Part shown: positions 47,373 to 60,736 of the stretch, piece by piece
Numbering within the stretch: position 1 is the first letter of the stretch
How the letters are laid out: every line of letters starts with the position of its first letter
Origin: Marsupella aquatica
Taxonomy: Eukaryota > Marchantiophyta
Direction: 5' to 3'
NCBI GenBank assembly: GCA_973895155.1
Contig: OZ316896.1
Location: 9,548,001 to 9,612,000 of the forward strand
DNA length: 64,000 nt
Made by a program: the position numbers and the translations under genes
Notes under the pieces: model-generated
The model's input: only the letters and a program-made list of their open reading frames with translations
Told to the model about the DNA's origin: nothing
Database searches by the model: none

Positions 47373-48471
47373 ATGGCGCAGCATGACTACAAAAAGTGTT
47401 TCAATCCAGGGCCCCTTGCCATGGAGTATGATGCTCCGGGCAAAGAGGAGAACTGGGATGGATTAGACGTCTACGTACAGTGGCCCGAAGGCGCTACCCA
47501 GGGCGTTGTGATAGCGACTGATGTGTTTGGTAACTCACTTCCCACGCCTGAGTTTTGTCTACATATTGCATGCGATAATGGCGGTCCTTAATTCATATTC
47601 TGTCTAGTTTTATTCACGGACTCCAATTCTGGAGTTCTTGTGTACATATGGGAAACGAATGGTGCGAAAAGGTGAGTATGCAATTTAATGTAGCAGTTCA
47701 GGTCTAGTGTTGAAGGGAGTTGCGAAGCTAAGGTAACATGAGTTCAGGATGATATTGCTTGAAATTTTATGAGAAACGTAGTCGGTCTCTACGACAGGCA
47801 GACTTTCTGATTCTGATTTTTGCTTCTGGCTTGTATATACAGGGTGGGAAAGACCTCTTCTAAGAAAGTTTGCCGATAAGATTGCAGCTGAAGGGTTTGT
47901 GACTGTGGTTCCGGACTTCTTCAAAGGAGATCCAATTAAACCATACCCATATCCCACTATGGAAGAAGCCCTGAAATGGTTTGCTAACCATCCTTTTGAG
48001 TCCGCTGCTGAAGACACCCTAGCTTCGATCAAGGTGTTGAAAGAGAAAGGCATCCAGTCGGTCGGTGTAGCTGGTTTTTGCTATGGAGGTAAAGTTGGAG
48101 CTATGATTGCGAAATACGCTGACGTAACCAATGCAATAGTAATTTTGCATCCTGGAAGAGTCACAAATTTGGATATCAAGTCGGTGAAGATACCCTTTGC
48201 AATCTTGGCAGCTGAATTTGACGACCACTGCTCTCTAGAAGAAGTGGAGGAGTACAAGACGATCCTCGCATCACAGAATGAAGTGGAGTATATGGTAAAG
48301 GTCTTCATAGGACAGCATCATGGCTGGGCTGTGCGCTACGATGAAAATGATCAAAAGTCTTTCCAGCCTGCGTACGAAGCGCAAGCAGATACGATTAACT
48401 GGTTGAAAAAACACCTGAATCAGCCACATAGAGACAGTAGTAGTACTGTTCAATGTAGATCTTCTGACTAA
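47373..48471 (+). CDS. Dienelactone-hydrolase-family alpha/beta hydrolase, two exons
   Basis: Exon 1 47373-47529 starts MAQHDYKKCFNPGPLAME; exon 2 47843-48471. The GT-AG intron joins DVF to GWERPLLRKFADKI with Gly across the junction, giving 261 residues, the usual size for the family. Catalytic residues are in place: Cys132 in GFCYGG, Asp179 or Asp180 in AAEFDDHC and His212 in QHHGWAVR. PDFFKGD (residues about 87-93) is typical of the plant branch. Bacterial relatives open dienelactones (carboxymethylenebutenolidase); plant members are cytosolic hydrolases of mostly unknown substrate. Its stop lies inside a 68-bp tandem duplication. No damage seen. Confidence 0.92.
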
Positions 48472-48589
48472 AGCAAGAATCTCAAAGGATGTCAATCCAT
48501 TTGTCAGTTGGAGGAGTTACTTGTAGATCTTCTGACTAAAGCAAGAATCTCAAAGGATGTCAATCCATTTGTCATTTCCAGGAATTACT
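48454..48589 (+). repeat. 68-bp tandem duplication across the stop codon of the hydrolase gene
   Basis: Copies at 48454-48521 and 48522-48589, identical over the first 50 or so bases (TGTAGATCTTCTGACTAAAG and onward), differing near the end. The first copy holds the last codons and TAA stop; the second is in the 3' UTR. Confidence 0.9.
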
Positions 48590-50046
48590 TGCTCTCGGGC
48601 TTGCTCTCTGACATTGTGAAGTAGTACAGTACTTGACTGTACACTCCCCTCACGAAAACCCGTGAGTCTCGGCCCTCATTTTTACTCAGGAAAATGCAAG
48701 AAAACATACGTTTTTTTCCCATGGCTTTTTCAGGCAAAAAGAGACAGAGTGCTATCACTGTTTTGCCTAGGGAAGAAGTCGATCGAGCCAAAAAGGGTAG
48801 GTACTTTATAATGGGAGCAAACTGAATTTTGTTAGCGAGGAGAGTGTTGTTAGCAAAACACTAGTCTCTTTAATATGTTTTTACTCTCCCTTTTATATTT
48901 TTTGGTGTGTTTTTATGACTCCAATGGCTAGCCAGGTCCCAGCAACAAGAGGAATCCCAAAAATGTATGTTACCAACAGGCTGGATACAGAAAAATTAGG
49001 GGTCATGTGAGGAAAGTTTTTGCTTGTGCGAGTAATATTTTTATTGTTTCCTTTCATGCTACAATGACCCGCCAAAAGGGGAGGGCACCATTGGCCTTAC
49101 ACGCAACCTAACTGTGCCCCCTGACTGGGAAGAATGGGCAGGGGATTTGTGACGGGTTAAGGCTAGCCAATGGCCACTCACCACATGGCAACGGGAACCC
49201 AGTCACAAGTCAATACTAACCTGTATACAAAATGGGGTGTGTCACTACTATTAGATAGTTTGGGGGAAACGTTATAAAAAGTTTCTTTGATCTCATTTGT
49301 CAATCTAAGAAATCCAACGATATGTATTGTTGAGCATAAACGATAATCGCAACAGCAAGCCCATGAATCATCCAACGCACAAGAGTCGACACAGAGAGAT
49401 ACGTGGTTCACCTCCAAATGAGGCTACGTCCACGGGAACACACATGAACTTTACTGCACTCTAGGTCGACCGGCCATATCATGCAAGCATCCACAGCGCA
49501 AGCTCTCTATCTCTCAACTAGCTCCGTAACAATGAGCCTGAGTTCCCACTCTCCAAGCAAACACCGCTTGGTTATAGAGTGTGCATAGCATGACTAACCT
49601 AACCAAGTCTGCGACTAAGATTAGCCTTAACTATGGTGCAGTCGTAACTCTAGACCTAAGAGTAAATCCTAACATGTATCTTTTCTTGTGACCATAATTG
49701 TGCACCCGTTATTGACTGTCCACTTTGCTTCGACCTTGTTGGTTTCACTAGATACTCCTTGCTTTCTTAGTGGCTTGGACCATTGAGTTTATGGTATGAA
49801 AAGTAAACAAAAACTTTGAGTTATTTTAGTTTGACCCTCAAAACATGGTCTGCAATCTTCATGCAGTACAAATAATGTGGACACCCGTTTTTTTGCCAAT
49901 AAATTAATCTGGGCAAACAACATGTGTCCACTCAAATGGCCTTTGAGCATATTTTTGCTAAGATAGGCACCCTGGTGGGCAAGAGGATTATGGGCTATAA
50001 GTCATAGAAAGCCTACATAAGTTATGCATCTTACAGTAAGTTTACA
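48590..50046. other. Intergenic, possible old LTR piece
   Basis: No gene. At 49399-49440 the string ATACGTGGTTCACCTCC followed by CTACGTCCACGGG resembles a block frequent in plant LTRs, so a decayed LTR fragment around 49300-49680 is possible. Not proven. Confidence 0.3.
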
Positions 50047-50620
50047 AAACCCTATGATTATTATAATTCTCATAATGTTCTTCCACAGAAATTTAAGTCT
50101 TTCACTAAACCCCCCCCCCCCAACAAAAAAAACACTCTACTTATTTGCATGTTGGAAGAAAAGAAGGGAGGACCTCAAGATCGAGGCAAGAGATTCTAAC
50201 GGCAAGAAGCACTTGGACCTCAACACCCATGTCTACTTTGCATTGTCTCCCCAATGCAAGCTCTTGTGGGAAACCAAACATTGTTTGGCTGTCGTTTCGG
50301 AAGGATTGGCAAGTGGGTGAGATAGCCCTTGCAAACGTCAAGGACCAAAGGCACCCCCTCGGGCACCCCCAAACCCAGCTGAGCTCAAGAGCATGTAGTA
50401 TTTCTTGAGAGCTTTCCAATGCACCAAATGAGTACTCCAATGGATTTCCCATTGATAAATTATTGTTGTTTTTTTTGGCATTTCCCTTAAGTGGTGTGAC
50501 CATTGCGCTTCACGACTTGGGCTCACCCCTAGCCCACTGGGAGACACCACTTCTCTCATATATATGCTTCTAGAGACTTGTCACCCTAGACCAACTTTGG
50601 TCCACTATTTTTGGCCCTCA
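50047..50620 (+). repeat. Dispersed repeat, longest copy
   Basis: Its left part (50047-50180) matches 7381-7540 and its right end (50558-50618) matches 38068-38130, so it may represent one family seen whole here and in parts elsewhere. Includes a C run at 50110-50120. No coding motif. Confidence 0.5.
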
Positions 50621-53600
50621 ATCTAGACTCCAACTTGATTGACTGGACATGTGCAAAGTTAACTTGTCATGCCCATAATTTTTTAGTTAGACGTCCCTCT
50701 ATTCATTAAAATTGAATTATTATTTGATTTATGAACATTTGGGCAACAGAAAGTGTACATTTAATTTGGCTTGCAAATAGTGTACATTTGGGCAAGCAAC
50801 AAGGGTGATGGCTATTAGACGTACTACAATGTTCATTCTTTTTCTAAATGAACTAGGTTTAGACTCCTAGTAAAGATCCTTTTTCCCCAAAAACATTTAT
50901 AATTGACCTTTTGATTGTAGAGTGTTGTCCCATTGTGTACATTTTGGAGTTAAAAAATGTACATTTAGAGACCAAAAAGTGAACATTGAGAGGCCTAAAA
51001 ATGAACAAAATAAAATACATTTTTAATGAATAGAGTGATCTCTAGGTGAAGTGCCTTAGCACGTTGTGATTGGACCTACACGGTGCTCATGTTCGGACTC
51101 TTAGAACTTATTGTCATTTGGGGATCCCAGATGGCTACACCCGAGCTGCGCTGTATATCATGTGCCAAGCATTCATCCCGCAAGAAGTAAACTTCTTTGG
51201 CCTTGGGCCCAAGAGGAGCTCTCACTGAAGCCCTCTACACTTAGAGTCCATCTGGGGGCCCGGACAGTCCACCCTGAGCTTGGCCCTTCTCATGACCCGG
51301 CCAGCTCCCAACGCCACTCTAAGTCCTTTGTGTGTGCCACCAGCTTAGCGCATTGCCTTTGTTAGTGCAGCGCTTCATTGCCCACAAGTATCCCCATACT
51401 TAGTCCCCACCAGATGGTTGTTTGTTAGGCCAGGACCCTAGAGAAGCTTGGCATTGGAGTCCCGATTGGAGTCCCGGTTGGAGTCAACAACGCCGGAGCT
51501 AAGTGGTAGGGTAGTCAAGTTTTGCAACTCCTCATGTACCAAATGCTGGTTGAAACCAGTCACACTTGCTAGTCTCTCAACCATCACCAATAAAATCAGT
51601 CCATGAATTGCAAGTGCAAGGTGAAAGCAATAAAAATAGGAGAAGTTGTCCGGCCCTCGTAAATTTGGTTCTATCATTTGCTTGGCTAATGATGGTCTTG
51701 GTGATCAATGCCTCTACTGGTGGGGTGAGCTCTTTATCTAGCTCCGGCTGGCAAAGCTCAAAGTGTCTTGCTCTCCTCCTCCAATCGCTTAGCTCCACTG
51801 GTAGTAAGCATGCTCTTAATTGCAAAGTAGATAAGTACCAAGTAAGGTGTCAAGTAAGTGTCACCAATAGAGGTCAAGACATCCACCTACTTGGCGATCA
51901 CCTCTTAAATAACCAAATCCTAGTTGATTCTCCTTTGACTGGTCCATGAAGCAATGATGGAACTGGTCAAGTAGACCATAGTCCTGGTGAGCTCGGTAGG
52001 ATGAAAGATAGGTACTAGAAATTGGAGCAAATGAGCTAACTCCCAATTTCTACATTGATCAATCCTCGGGTTCCCAACACCTCTAAAGTAGCGGATTGTC
52101 AAATCCTCTCCAACAGAGTACAATCTCTCTCCCTCCTGATTCAACTCATAGACCTGTAAAAGTACTATAGTAGGTGTGCAAACATCAGGTGAGCCTCTAA
52201 TAGAGCTTCTAAAAGTCCTTGTATATCTTATTTAGCACATTGTTCAATGCCCTCCACCTGCCCACTCCACGAGCAGATCTTCGTTAATAAGATGCAAACG
52301 TCTTTCTAATTATCAGCATTGCCATACACAATGTAACAGAAAGAAAGTTTCCGACTGATCAAATAGTATCTGAAATTTCCACTGACAGAGTATCCCCAAA
52401 ACTTGTATTTGAAATCGGACTCGTACCTTGCGTTGTTTTCAGTAACTGAGAGTCTGTCGTGTTAAAAATTCGGGCTGCAGAGAGATGGAAAGGCGGACGG
52501 ACCACAATTCTCGTGAGGCATGCATGTATCGATATGAATTGTTACTGACGAAGAAATTGAATGATAGAGTGGCTTCGGTTGACGAGACAGAGCATTGATT
52601 TCACCAAAGTTGGTCAATGGCTACTTCCGACTCCTCATTCTGTGCCGAATGGCTTGAAGGCGATGCCAGAGGACTCTTCAACCTGAGTGATGGTCGGCAC
52701 TTGAGCTGTACTGATTTAAGGGAGGGTACACGAAAATAATGATCCGCCCCATGATTTTCGGGTACTACATGAAAATTCTGTGCAACAAATAATGGATAAA
52801 CAGTTGAATTTACAAGTCTAGCGATCCCCCATCCCCCCTTGGTTTCTCGATGGGTTTTGTCACGGTTGCTTGCGTATAAATGCCTCGTGTGATGGGATTT
52901 GGCAATTGAGCACGGACCAGCTCAGAGAAGGAATGACAGTAAGGAAGGAGCGAATGACCGTTTGTTTACGATGGCGGAAATAATCTACAGTACGTTCCCC
53001 TAGTTACAAGTAACTCTTCTGAACTGTAGGTGGGAACCACCCTTATTTTAAAAAATTGAGCTCAGTTCTGTAGTGATTCGGGGAAGGTGGCTATCTAACT
53101 TGACAGTCGCGATTTGATTTGATGAGGCGTAGATCCTACGCTGGAGGGTGAATTCAGTGAAGGTATGAACCAGTTTGTTTGTGCTTGTACAGTGCAGGAC
53201 ATTATGCTTGCTTTGGATTGGTGGCTTTGTGAAGAAAGAAAGAAAAAAAAAGACTTCAAGAACGGCAGGCTGACGAAGGAGAATTGGCAATGTGGGGCCC
53301 ATGATGGGAGAGAGAGTAGCCTGAATCTCATCAGGTGAGGTCAACATTTCTCGTCGTTCGGGACGAGGGGATGCATGGAGGGAAGACCTCCGTATGAAAG
53401 GACACGATAGAGAATAATGTAATGCGCCCCGCAATATATGTGGACAGAGACACTCAACTTATTCTTGGCTTCAACCCGTGTCTCGCGGGCGAAGTCAGGT
53501 TACTTTAATGCAAACCGCTGTACACGAAACTGTGTACACCTCTGAATCTAATGTGGTGCTTTGCGTGCCTGCGGGATCCGCTTGGATTGGGAAGCTTCAA

Positions 53601-54303
53601 AAGCAAGAACGAAGGTTGAGTCCCGTAATTGGAGATTGAATCTTGATGGTGTGGAAGTGTTATTGCCACATGTGAGTAGTGAATCATCGTAACTAGATTT
53701 TGAAGGTTGGGTATTTTGGAAGGCTTCCGTCAAAGAACAGAATTCATACCACTTCTTCTCCGAGGGAAGCACTAAGGCTATGAGGGATGGTACTTTTCGC
53801 TGGCACATGGTTTCAGATAAGAGAGGGCAGTGGCAATGAAAGGTGATCCTGACACTTTCTTCCCCGGAGTGAGGGCTGGAGAAGAACTGTATCAGCCCCA
53901 CACTGCTTTTGACCTCTCCTCTGCTTCTAGTCTGTTGGAGCACCATTCAGAAACTTTATCCAAGAAGAATTCAAGAGCATTCAGCCGGTCGTGAAAGCTG
54001 GTAGAGTCATGAGAGACCTCTGCTCCTCGCTCACGAGAAGCAGTGGGAATTAAGTCAATATGTGTCCATTAATTATATATGAGGTCAAATTTTATTCCAT
54101 TCGTGGATACTTGGAGAAACATTTAGCAAAATGAAGAGTGAGTCAGATCCTAGCTTGGTACAACGAGAGAATTCATGCCCCTGGATGGGATTTGCAAACT
54201 AAACTGATGGGATCACTTGGATTTAGATTCAGTAGGATGTGTAGAAATTGATCTTTAAGGAATAGAGTGAAACACATGCAAAAATTGCGGAAGCTTGTAT
54301 GTA
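50621..54303. other. Intergenic, no supported gene
   Basis: Open minus frames at 53048-53434 and 53548-53946 (about 130 codons each) have no domain, and other frames there are open too. The right end should hold the promoter of the MFS gene. Short motif runs such as GTACATTT recur near 50750-51010. Confidence 0.4.
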
Positions 54304-57300
54304 ATGGAGTGGCCAGAAGATTCCAACAGGGGACATTACGTGGCCTTGGCTGGGAGCAGCAGCAGCAGCAGCAGTTCTAGCAGCTTTCCACAGGATGCCC
54401 GTGTGACTACGACTACGAGTACTCTCTCTGCTTCTACCACCACCGGAGAGGAAATTCAGCACAAATTGGGTGAAGGAGGAGGAGGACGGGGAGGCGGTGC
54501 CGGAGATGAGGATTGTAGCAGGGGAGGGAGTGTGACGACAAGCGACGACTCAGAGATGGGGGGGAGTATTGCTAATACCCACAAGGAGGATCTACCCCAT
54601 GGTCCCTCAGCTCTTGCTCTCCCGCGGCGAGCAATTCTTGTCTATGGAACTGGCCATGTGCTCAATGACCTCACGGCCGCTTGTTGGTTCACTTACCTTC
54701 TCATCTTCCTCACCGACGTTGGTTTGTCCCCCAAGTGAGCTCACTCTACCCCAATCTCTCATTTACAGTTCTCTTTGTCTAGGGCTTCGAAAATCAGGAA
54801 TTCTCATCAAGGTGATTAGACCACCAAATTGTTGACCTCCTCCCTCACTTCGCAATTTCGCTTTGTTTGCTGCTATGTTTGCTCTTTGTTGCTTTACCTG
54901 TGATCCCCATGAAGAATAAAAACAGATTCATTCACCTGTCTCGTTCTCTCTGGGTCGAGCAATCAATCAATGTCTCCTCTTTGATAACAGGCAGGGCTCT
55001 TAGCTTCTATTTCCTGTTAGCAACCTGTTGATTACGCTTCTCTGTCCCAATTGGGTTCTCCGGGATTCTAATCTCATTCATGTAGCCTTTGACTGAATGT
55101 TCCTTTGTCGCTGATTGAACTCTCCGTGTTCATGCTGGAACTTCTCGTTGGTTTCAGTGAATTACCTTTAGCCGGAAGACCATCTCAGATTCTGTAGAAG
55201 GAAACAGAGTCGTTGATGGCTGCCGAGGCAAAGGGATTTCAATCATTCATTCATGCATTAGTCAATGCAGTGATTAGGTATTACAAACCACGCAGATTTC
55301 TCGACAAGATCAGTACATCTCTCAGAGAATCCACTTGCTAGCTACATCGCGAAACTCTCACCGGTTTAGCTTGGTAGTCAATTAAGCTGACAGTCCATCT
55401 TGATTCATATTCCACACACGTGTTTATAGTCACTAAATATCTTCTTTCTATGAGGTGGCAGGCAAGCGGGAGCAGTGATGCTGTCAGGTCAGGTGGCGGA
55501 TGGATTTGCGACCATTCTCGTAGGGCAATTGGTATGTCTTTATGCCACCCAATCTGATGGCATATTGGCGTTCGGAGCGGATCCACGGTTGCTTCGGAGA
55601 GAGAGAAAACAGACCGAAGTCCTTTTTTCTTCGGATTGCAGACAATCTGCCTTTCAGAGAGCAATGATAAAGAATGAATGAAAAACCACCGAATAATGTT
55701 TAGTCCACGCTTCCCAATCGGGACATTTTGATGGAATAGAAAATTTAAAGCTGGGTCAAAGATCAGCCATTAGTGGCTCTATGCATGAGCTATTCGTGCT
55801 CTGCTGTCTTGCCAAAAAATTCCATGGGCTCGCTGCTAGGCCGAGGGGTGGGACATGCTGTCAGCGGTACCTGTTCGGAACTGCCCTGCGTCTACGCCAT
55901 CTGGCCAGAACCATTTACATCGTAAGGTTATAGCTGCAAGAGGTAAGGTTGACTTGGGGTACGGTCTAATTCCCCTGTTAAACTATTACTTGGACCTTGT
56001 CTTTAATTAACGGCGAGGTGGTCCACTGTCCTATTGACGGAAGTTGAAATCCAAACCCCACCCCCCTGCCCAACGCGTGTCGAGTGGCAGAAGACATCGA
56101 TGCAAGAGACACAATAATCTCTTGGAGGTTTGTTTTTGGACTGACGAAGGCGGACTAGCTTCCCCACCTTTGCCTTCTGGTGTCATCCTCAAGTCCTGTC
56201 AGCCAGCATCTAGGCTGTAAGGTCAGATTGTGTGAGAGAGAGAATGAACCAAATCGTGGGGAAACTCCTGAATAAAGAATGGGCAACCAACAGGATCACG
56301 GAATCTATGTGGACACATTTGAGGGAGCAGATGAACCAAATGTCATGTTACTGTCACCGAGGGCCTTCACGGTCTCTAAACATTCCAGCGTCGAATCAGT
56401 AGAGAATGCCTTTGAGCAATCGGGATGCAATGTTTGATTTCACAGCCATGCTAGTTATGTTGCTTCCAGTATACCCAATACAGAAATCGCTAATAGATTC
56501 CCTCTCATCTAAGCCGTAAGCTGTGGTTTCTCAATGGGGTTGGCAGATTGATAAATTCGGCCAATTCAAAGTTTGGCATGCGGGGGGTTCATTATTGGTG
56601 GCTATATCCTTCTCCTCAGTTTTTGGCGGGTGCATAGCGTGCGAAGTTTTTGGGACAAGTTCTACATCTGCCTTCACAGTTGGATACAGTACTTTCGCAG
56701 CTATTTTCAACTTAGGTTGGGCAGCAACTCAAGTCTCCCACATGTGAGCTTCTGTACTGTCCTGCTGGAAATCTTGCATCGAAATCTAGTACCGGCTATT
56801 TAAACGAATCGAAGCTTGATTTCTGTCCTTTAATTGAGGGCATCGTGCCATTGAAAGCGATCTATAGATTCTGTGGTTTTAGGTATGAAGAAACTGATTA
56901 ATACACCCAATACTCTCTCCGGTACATCAAAATACTCTGTCGTTGAGGGATCTTGCTAGTTCCTAGGAACATGAAGAGTGATTTCCTTTTTATATAAATA
57001 TACATCAATCTTTATACGAGTGACTGTTTCTGCGTTCTTCTACAATAATTGCTCAGTCCCCTCTCTGAATTGTTCGCAGGTCACTAGTGAATTGCATCAC
57101 TGCTAATTCATCAAGCAGAGTTTCCCTCAACAGCTGCAGGAATGCCTTTTCCATGGTTAGTCTGTTCGTTCCTTAATCCCGATTAATTATTATGACTTGT
57201 TCATTGCATTCGAACTCTCAAAGCTGCTGAAATGTGTAAACATCAATCTTTTAACAAACCAACCCTCTTTCATGCTTCCTTTGATTGGAAGAATAGAGAT

Positions 57301-60300
57301 TTCAGAATATGAAGTATGGGGCTATAGAATAGGGGCATCTGATGCTTTGTTTTTCCATTATTTACTACCGCCCAGCCAGGATAGGATCAAGTGAGCACTT
57401 TCTCAATCCGGGAAGTGAGGTATTCAGCAACCTTTATACACCCTGGAGGGAAGTAAAGATAGTATTGGTCTTTGCCTGCCTCAACACCTGCGGCAGATCT
57501 TTTAGAACTAGTTTGGCTTGGTTGTGTAAGGCTTGGGCAGGGCAGTGCATTTTGCCCAGGTTCAGACTCGTTGTACTTTGGGCTAGTGTACGAGTGTCGG
57601 GGAATGGGGGTGCCTGCCGAATGACCACAAGTATTCGCATTGCAGTCCAGCAGTAGAGATACTGATAGATATTGATGCTTATCCGACTTTCTGGAACAAC
57701 GTACCCTCTGGTTCTATGTCGACAAGATATGGCTATAATTCACCAAGTTTAGCATGTCAAATCTTTTGTGGGCTCACAACAAGGAGCGGCTAATCCTGAC
57801 ATTCCGCAGATTGCATAAAAACTGGGAGATATGGTCGAGAATTTTGACAAACATAGTTGCTCTCTTCAGATTGCCAATCTTTGCTTGTATGCAATTGCAT
57901 ACGCAGTGTTCTGGGCTTTACCTGCAACATCGGCTGGAGGAGTTCATGTACAGGTACGCTGTAGCATGCAATATCTTTGCTAGCAGCTTTACAAGGTTGG
58001 TTCATGCCCTTCTAGGCAGCTTCATCATCATCTCTAGCCAGGCAAAAATTAACCATCAACTTTGTTAAACTTAGCCTAGTCTCTGAATTGTGCAATATAC
58101 TTCAGATTCCACCCGAGTCCCTCCACTCTATCTATTGAGTGTAAAGGAGATATTTGAAAAGCTAAGTCTATGTTGGTTTTTTGGTACGGACATTGTGCCA
58201 ATCTGTCAGTCACCCGTGTAACCTCTATTTAGTTGTCTGGTTGTAGATGGCTATCGCCCTTCAGCCCTACTGGAACTTCGTTTCTGATTTTGATGCACTT
58301 GTTTTGGTGCCAGTTTCGGTGGATTGCCTGGGTGGCCATATTGACCGGGAGTTGCTTTGTTATCATCTTCCTTCTGGGCGTGCGAGAGCCCAAGTGAGGC
58401 TCTCAAAGAAGTGATGGAGAGATTCAAGTCATTCAATTTTAAATGTTTGTGGGCTATGTTTAAAGATCGCTCAGGCGATTGAAGTTTCACCTGAGTTTGT
58501 GTTAACGAGCGAACTGTCTATGCGAAGTAGTTTGGGTTTCTATGGCTTCTTAGAATCTGGATAGGAGATATGAAACTTGAAATTCTTTGGTAGATAATCA
58601 ACCACACCGGCTCCTATCCTCAAGTATTACTTGGTAAAGCCATGTTTGGTTCTCACTGAAGTCAAGGATGAAATTTGGTATGACTGAACCCCAGTCTCTT
58701 GAACTTGTTTGTTGGGGACAGATTATACCATCATGCTGAAGTTTCTAAGGGCACGTTCACCAGGATAACAGTTGCATCATGGTTCAAAAGACCTTTGTAT
58801 TATCAAGTAGCACTGGTCTACATGCTCACCCGTCTTACGACCAATGTCTCACAGGTATGTATGGCGGTATTTAGTGCAGTACCGAGTTGCCTTATGCCAT
58901 TTCTTGACATTCACGCTGAAGACCTGGAATTTTTAGTTCCAGGTTCTTAGTATATCACAGCAAGTATAGTCTTCTCTCTAAAACAGACAACCATTATCCA
59001 CAGGAACTTTGATTCTGCCATTATACGAACTAGGAGTCCTGACAGCCTTTCCTCCCAAGGCTGGAGCACTTCAATCAGAATTCTCGATGAAAAATTGTGT
59101 CAATAACAGTCGTCTTGAGCTGTGATTTTAACATCGTGTGGTCATGTGATTGTTCAGGCTTTCCTGCCCTTCTATGTTGTTCATGACCTTAAGATGGGAG
59201 AGTCTTCTAAGGCTGTGGTAAGTCTCCCACGTGAACTTTGGGTCAATATTTGTTCATGACGCACAATGCAAAGGAGCTCAACAGGGTGACATGATACTGA
59301 ACAATTAGTGACTTTGATAATGATTTACTCCAGTCAAGAAATTTGCGGCCAGCAGTGCTTGCTAGGACCACAACAACAATTATCCTCTGAACTTAAACTT
59401 GGCTCCCCTGTTGCTAGTGTCTTTTCTGCGTAGGGAAAATAGTTGGATACTTCTTGACGTCGCTGCAATGTTTGTGATGCCAGGTACCCGCAATGATTTA
59501 TATATGCAGTTTTCTGATATCCATAGTGTTACAGGTACGATGATATGAACTTGCCCCAGTAACCAATGCTTGTCATTCGGTGGTCATTTGAAAGTCTTCC
59601 TTGAAGATCAGGCTTGACTAGTTTTGGTTCTGTTGCCAAACAGGAATTGCATTGGACTGGTCACCGCCTGAAAGGATTCTTTACTGGGGGTGCTTGTCTT
59701 TGGGTTATCTCCGGTGCTGTCATCTATCTTCTCCCCGTAACCTACAAATCATCAATGTATGGTGTGGCAGCAGTCATTGGACTGGGAAATGCTCTTATGC
59801 TGGTAAGTTGATTACTGGCATAAGGTTGCTGCTGCTAAGAAATGTTGCTTGCACGATGCAGCTAGAGTTGAAGAAGGAAGGAAGCCCACGAAAGAAGGAA
59901 ATTAACTGTTATGTTCACGTTGCTTCCTTAGATGAACGGATTTCTCGTTGTAAATTTCTGATACAATTGGTTGCTTCCAATGCAGGTGACTGCCACTAGC
60001 ATGCAGGGCGTACTGGTTGGACACGATTTATCCGGGTGTGCCTTTGTCTATGGATCACTGAGCTTTTTGGACAAGCTGGCTTGTGGATTAGCTCTATATT
60101 TTCTTGAGAGACTCAATGGTAAGCGCCAACTGTTCAGCTCAAGTTCCATCTCACCATCACAGTAATTTCCTTTAAAAAAACGGTTTGGTTCCCTGTAAAG
60201 GTTTTTCATGTTCCAGTTTAGGGTTGATGTTTGCCACGTTTGTCTACGAGTGAGCCAGATATATTATTGCAACTTGTTTGTGGTCGTGTGTAGATGAAAC

Positions 60301-60736
60301 TCGGCCATGTCGACAGGCCAGTGGAAGTGTTGTGAGCTGCAGTGACTCACTCATTAGGTTGGCTCTTGGATTGGTCCCCAGTGGTTGCGCCCTTATGGCA
60401 GTAATGATCACATTCTCCATGAATCTGGGAGATACAGGATCAGAAACCTCATCCCTCCGTAGACCTTTAATGAATAAAATAGAACCTTCGAATCGGGACA
60501 AGGGATCTAGATCAGGCACAGACGACACAAGAGCCTCTCCGCGACCTATTCTTCCACCAAGACCGGGATCTACCCACAGAAATCGGAGCTCAATGGAAGA
60601 AATTCACAATGACGTAGAAAGGAGTAGCAGTAGTAGGGTTGGCGAGTCACCACTTCCCATTTGGAAAAGGCTCGAGTCTGCAATGGTAGGGAGGTGGGGA
60701 TCCATTCGAAAACCACCACAGACATGGTTAGAGTGA
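54304..60736 (+). CDS. Major facilitator transporter, MFSD12-like, 12 exons
   Basis: Exons: 54304-54734, 55462-55531, 56547-56743, 57080-57155, 57870-57953, 58314-58393, 58722-58854, 59158-59217, 59484-59534, 59644-59802, 59986-60118, 60294-60736; 1,917 nt, 638 residues, all introns GT-AG and in frame. After a low-complexity N-terminus (poly-Ser, Gly-rich, acidic; about 110 residues) the MFS core begins LVYGTGHVLNDLTAACWF, then GLSPKQAGAVMLSGQVADG and GQLIDKFGQFKVWHAGG, the TM2-TM3 signature. Further blocks: NLGWAATQVSHMSLVNCIT, SCRNAFSM, WFKRPLYYQVALVYMLTRL, AFLPFYVVHDL, GCAFVYGSLSFLDKLACG. About 12 membrane spans are expected. Animal MFSD12 moves cysteine or related substrates into lysosomes and melanosomes; the plant role and substrate are unknown. 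The C-terminal about 100 residues are hydrophilic, Ser/Arg/Pro rich. No damage seen. Confidence 0.92.
54355..54374 (+). repeat. AGC microsatellite in coding exon 1
   Basis: Run of AGC triplets giving poly-Ser near residues 18-27 of the MFS protein. A triplet repeat can change length without shifting the frame. Confidence 0.9.

Noticed and set aside
53048-53946. Two minus-strand frames of about 130 codons
   Set aside because: No recognised domain, other frames also open; possibly upstream sequence of the MFS gene. Kept as unassigned.
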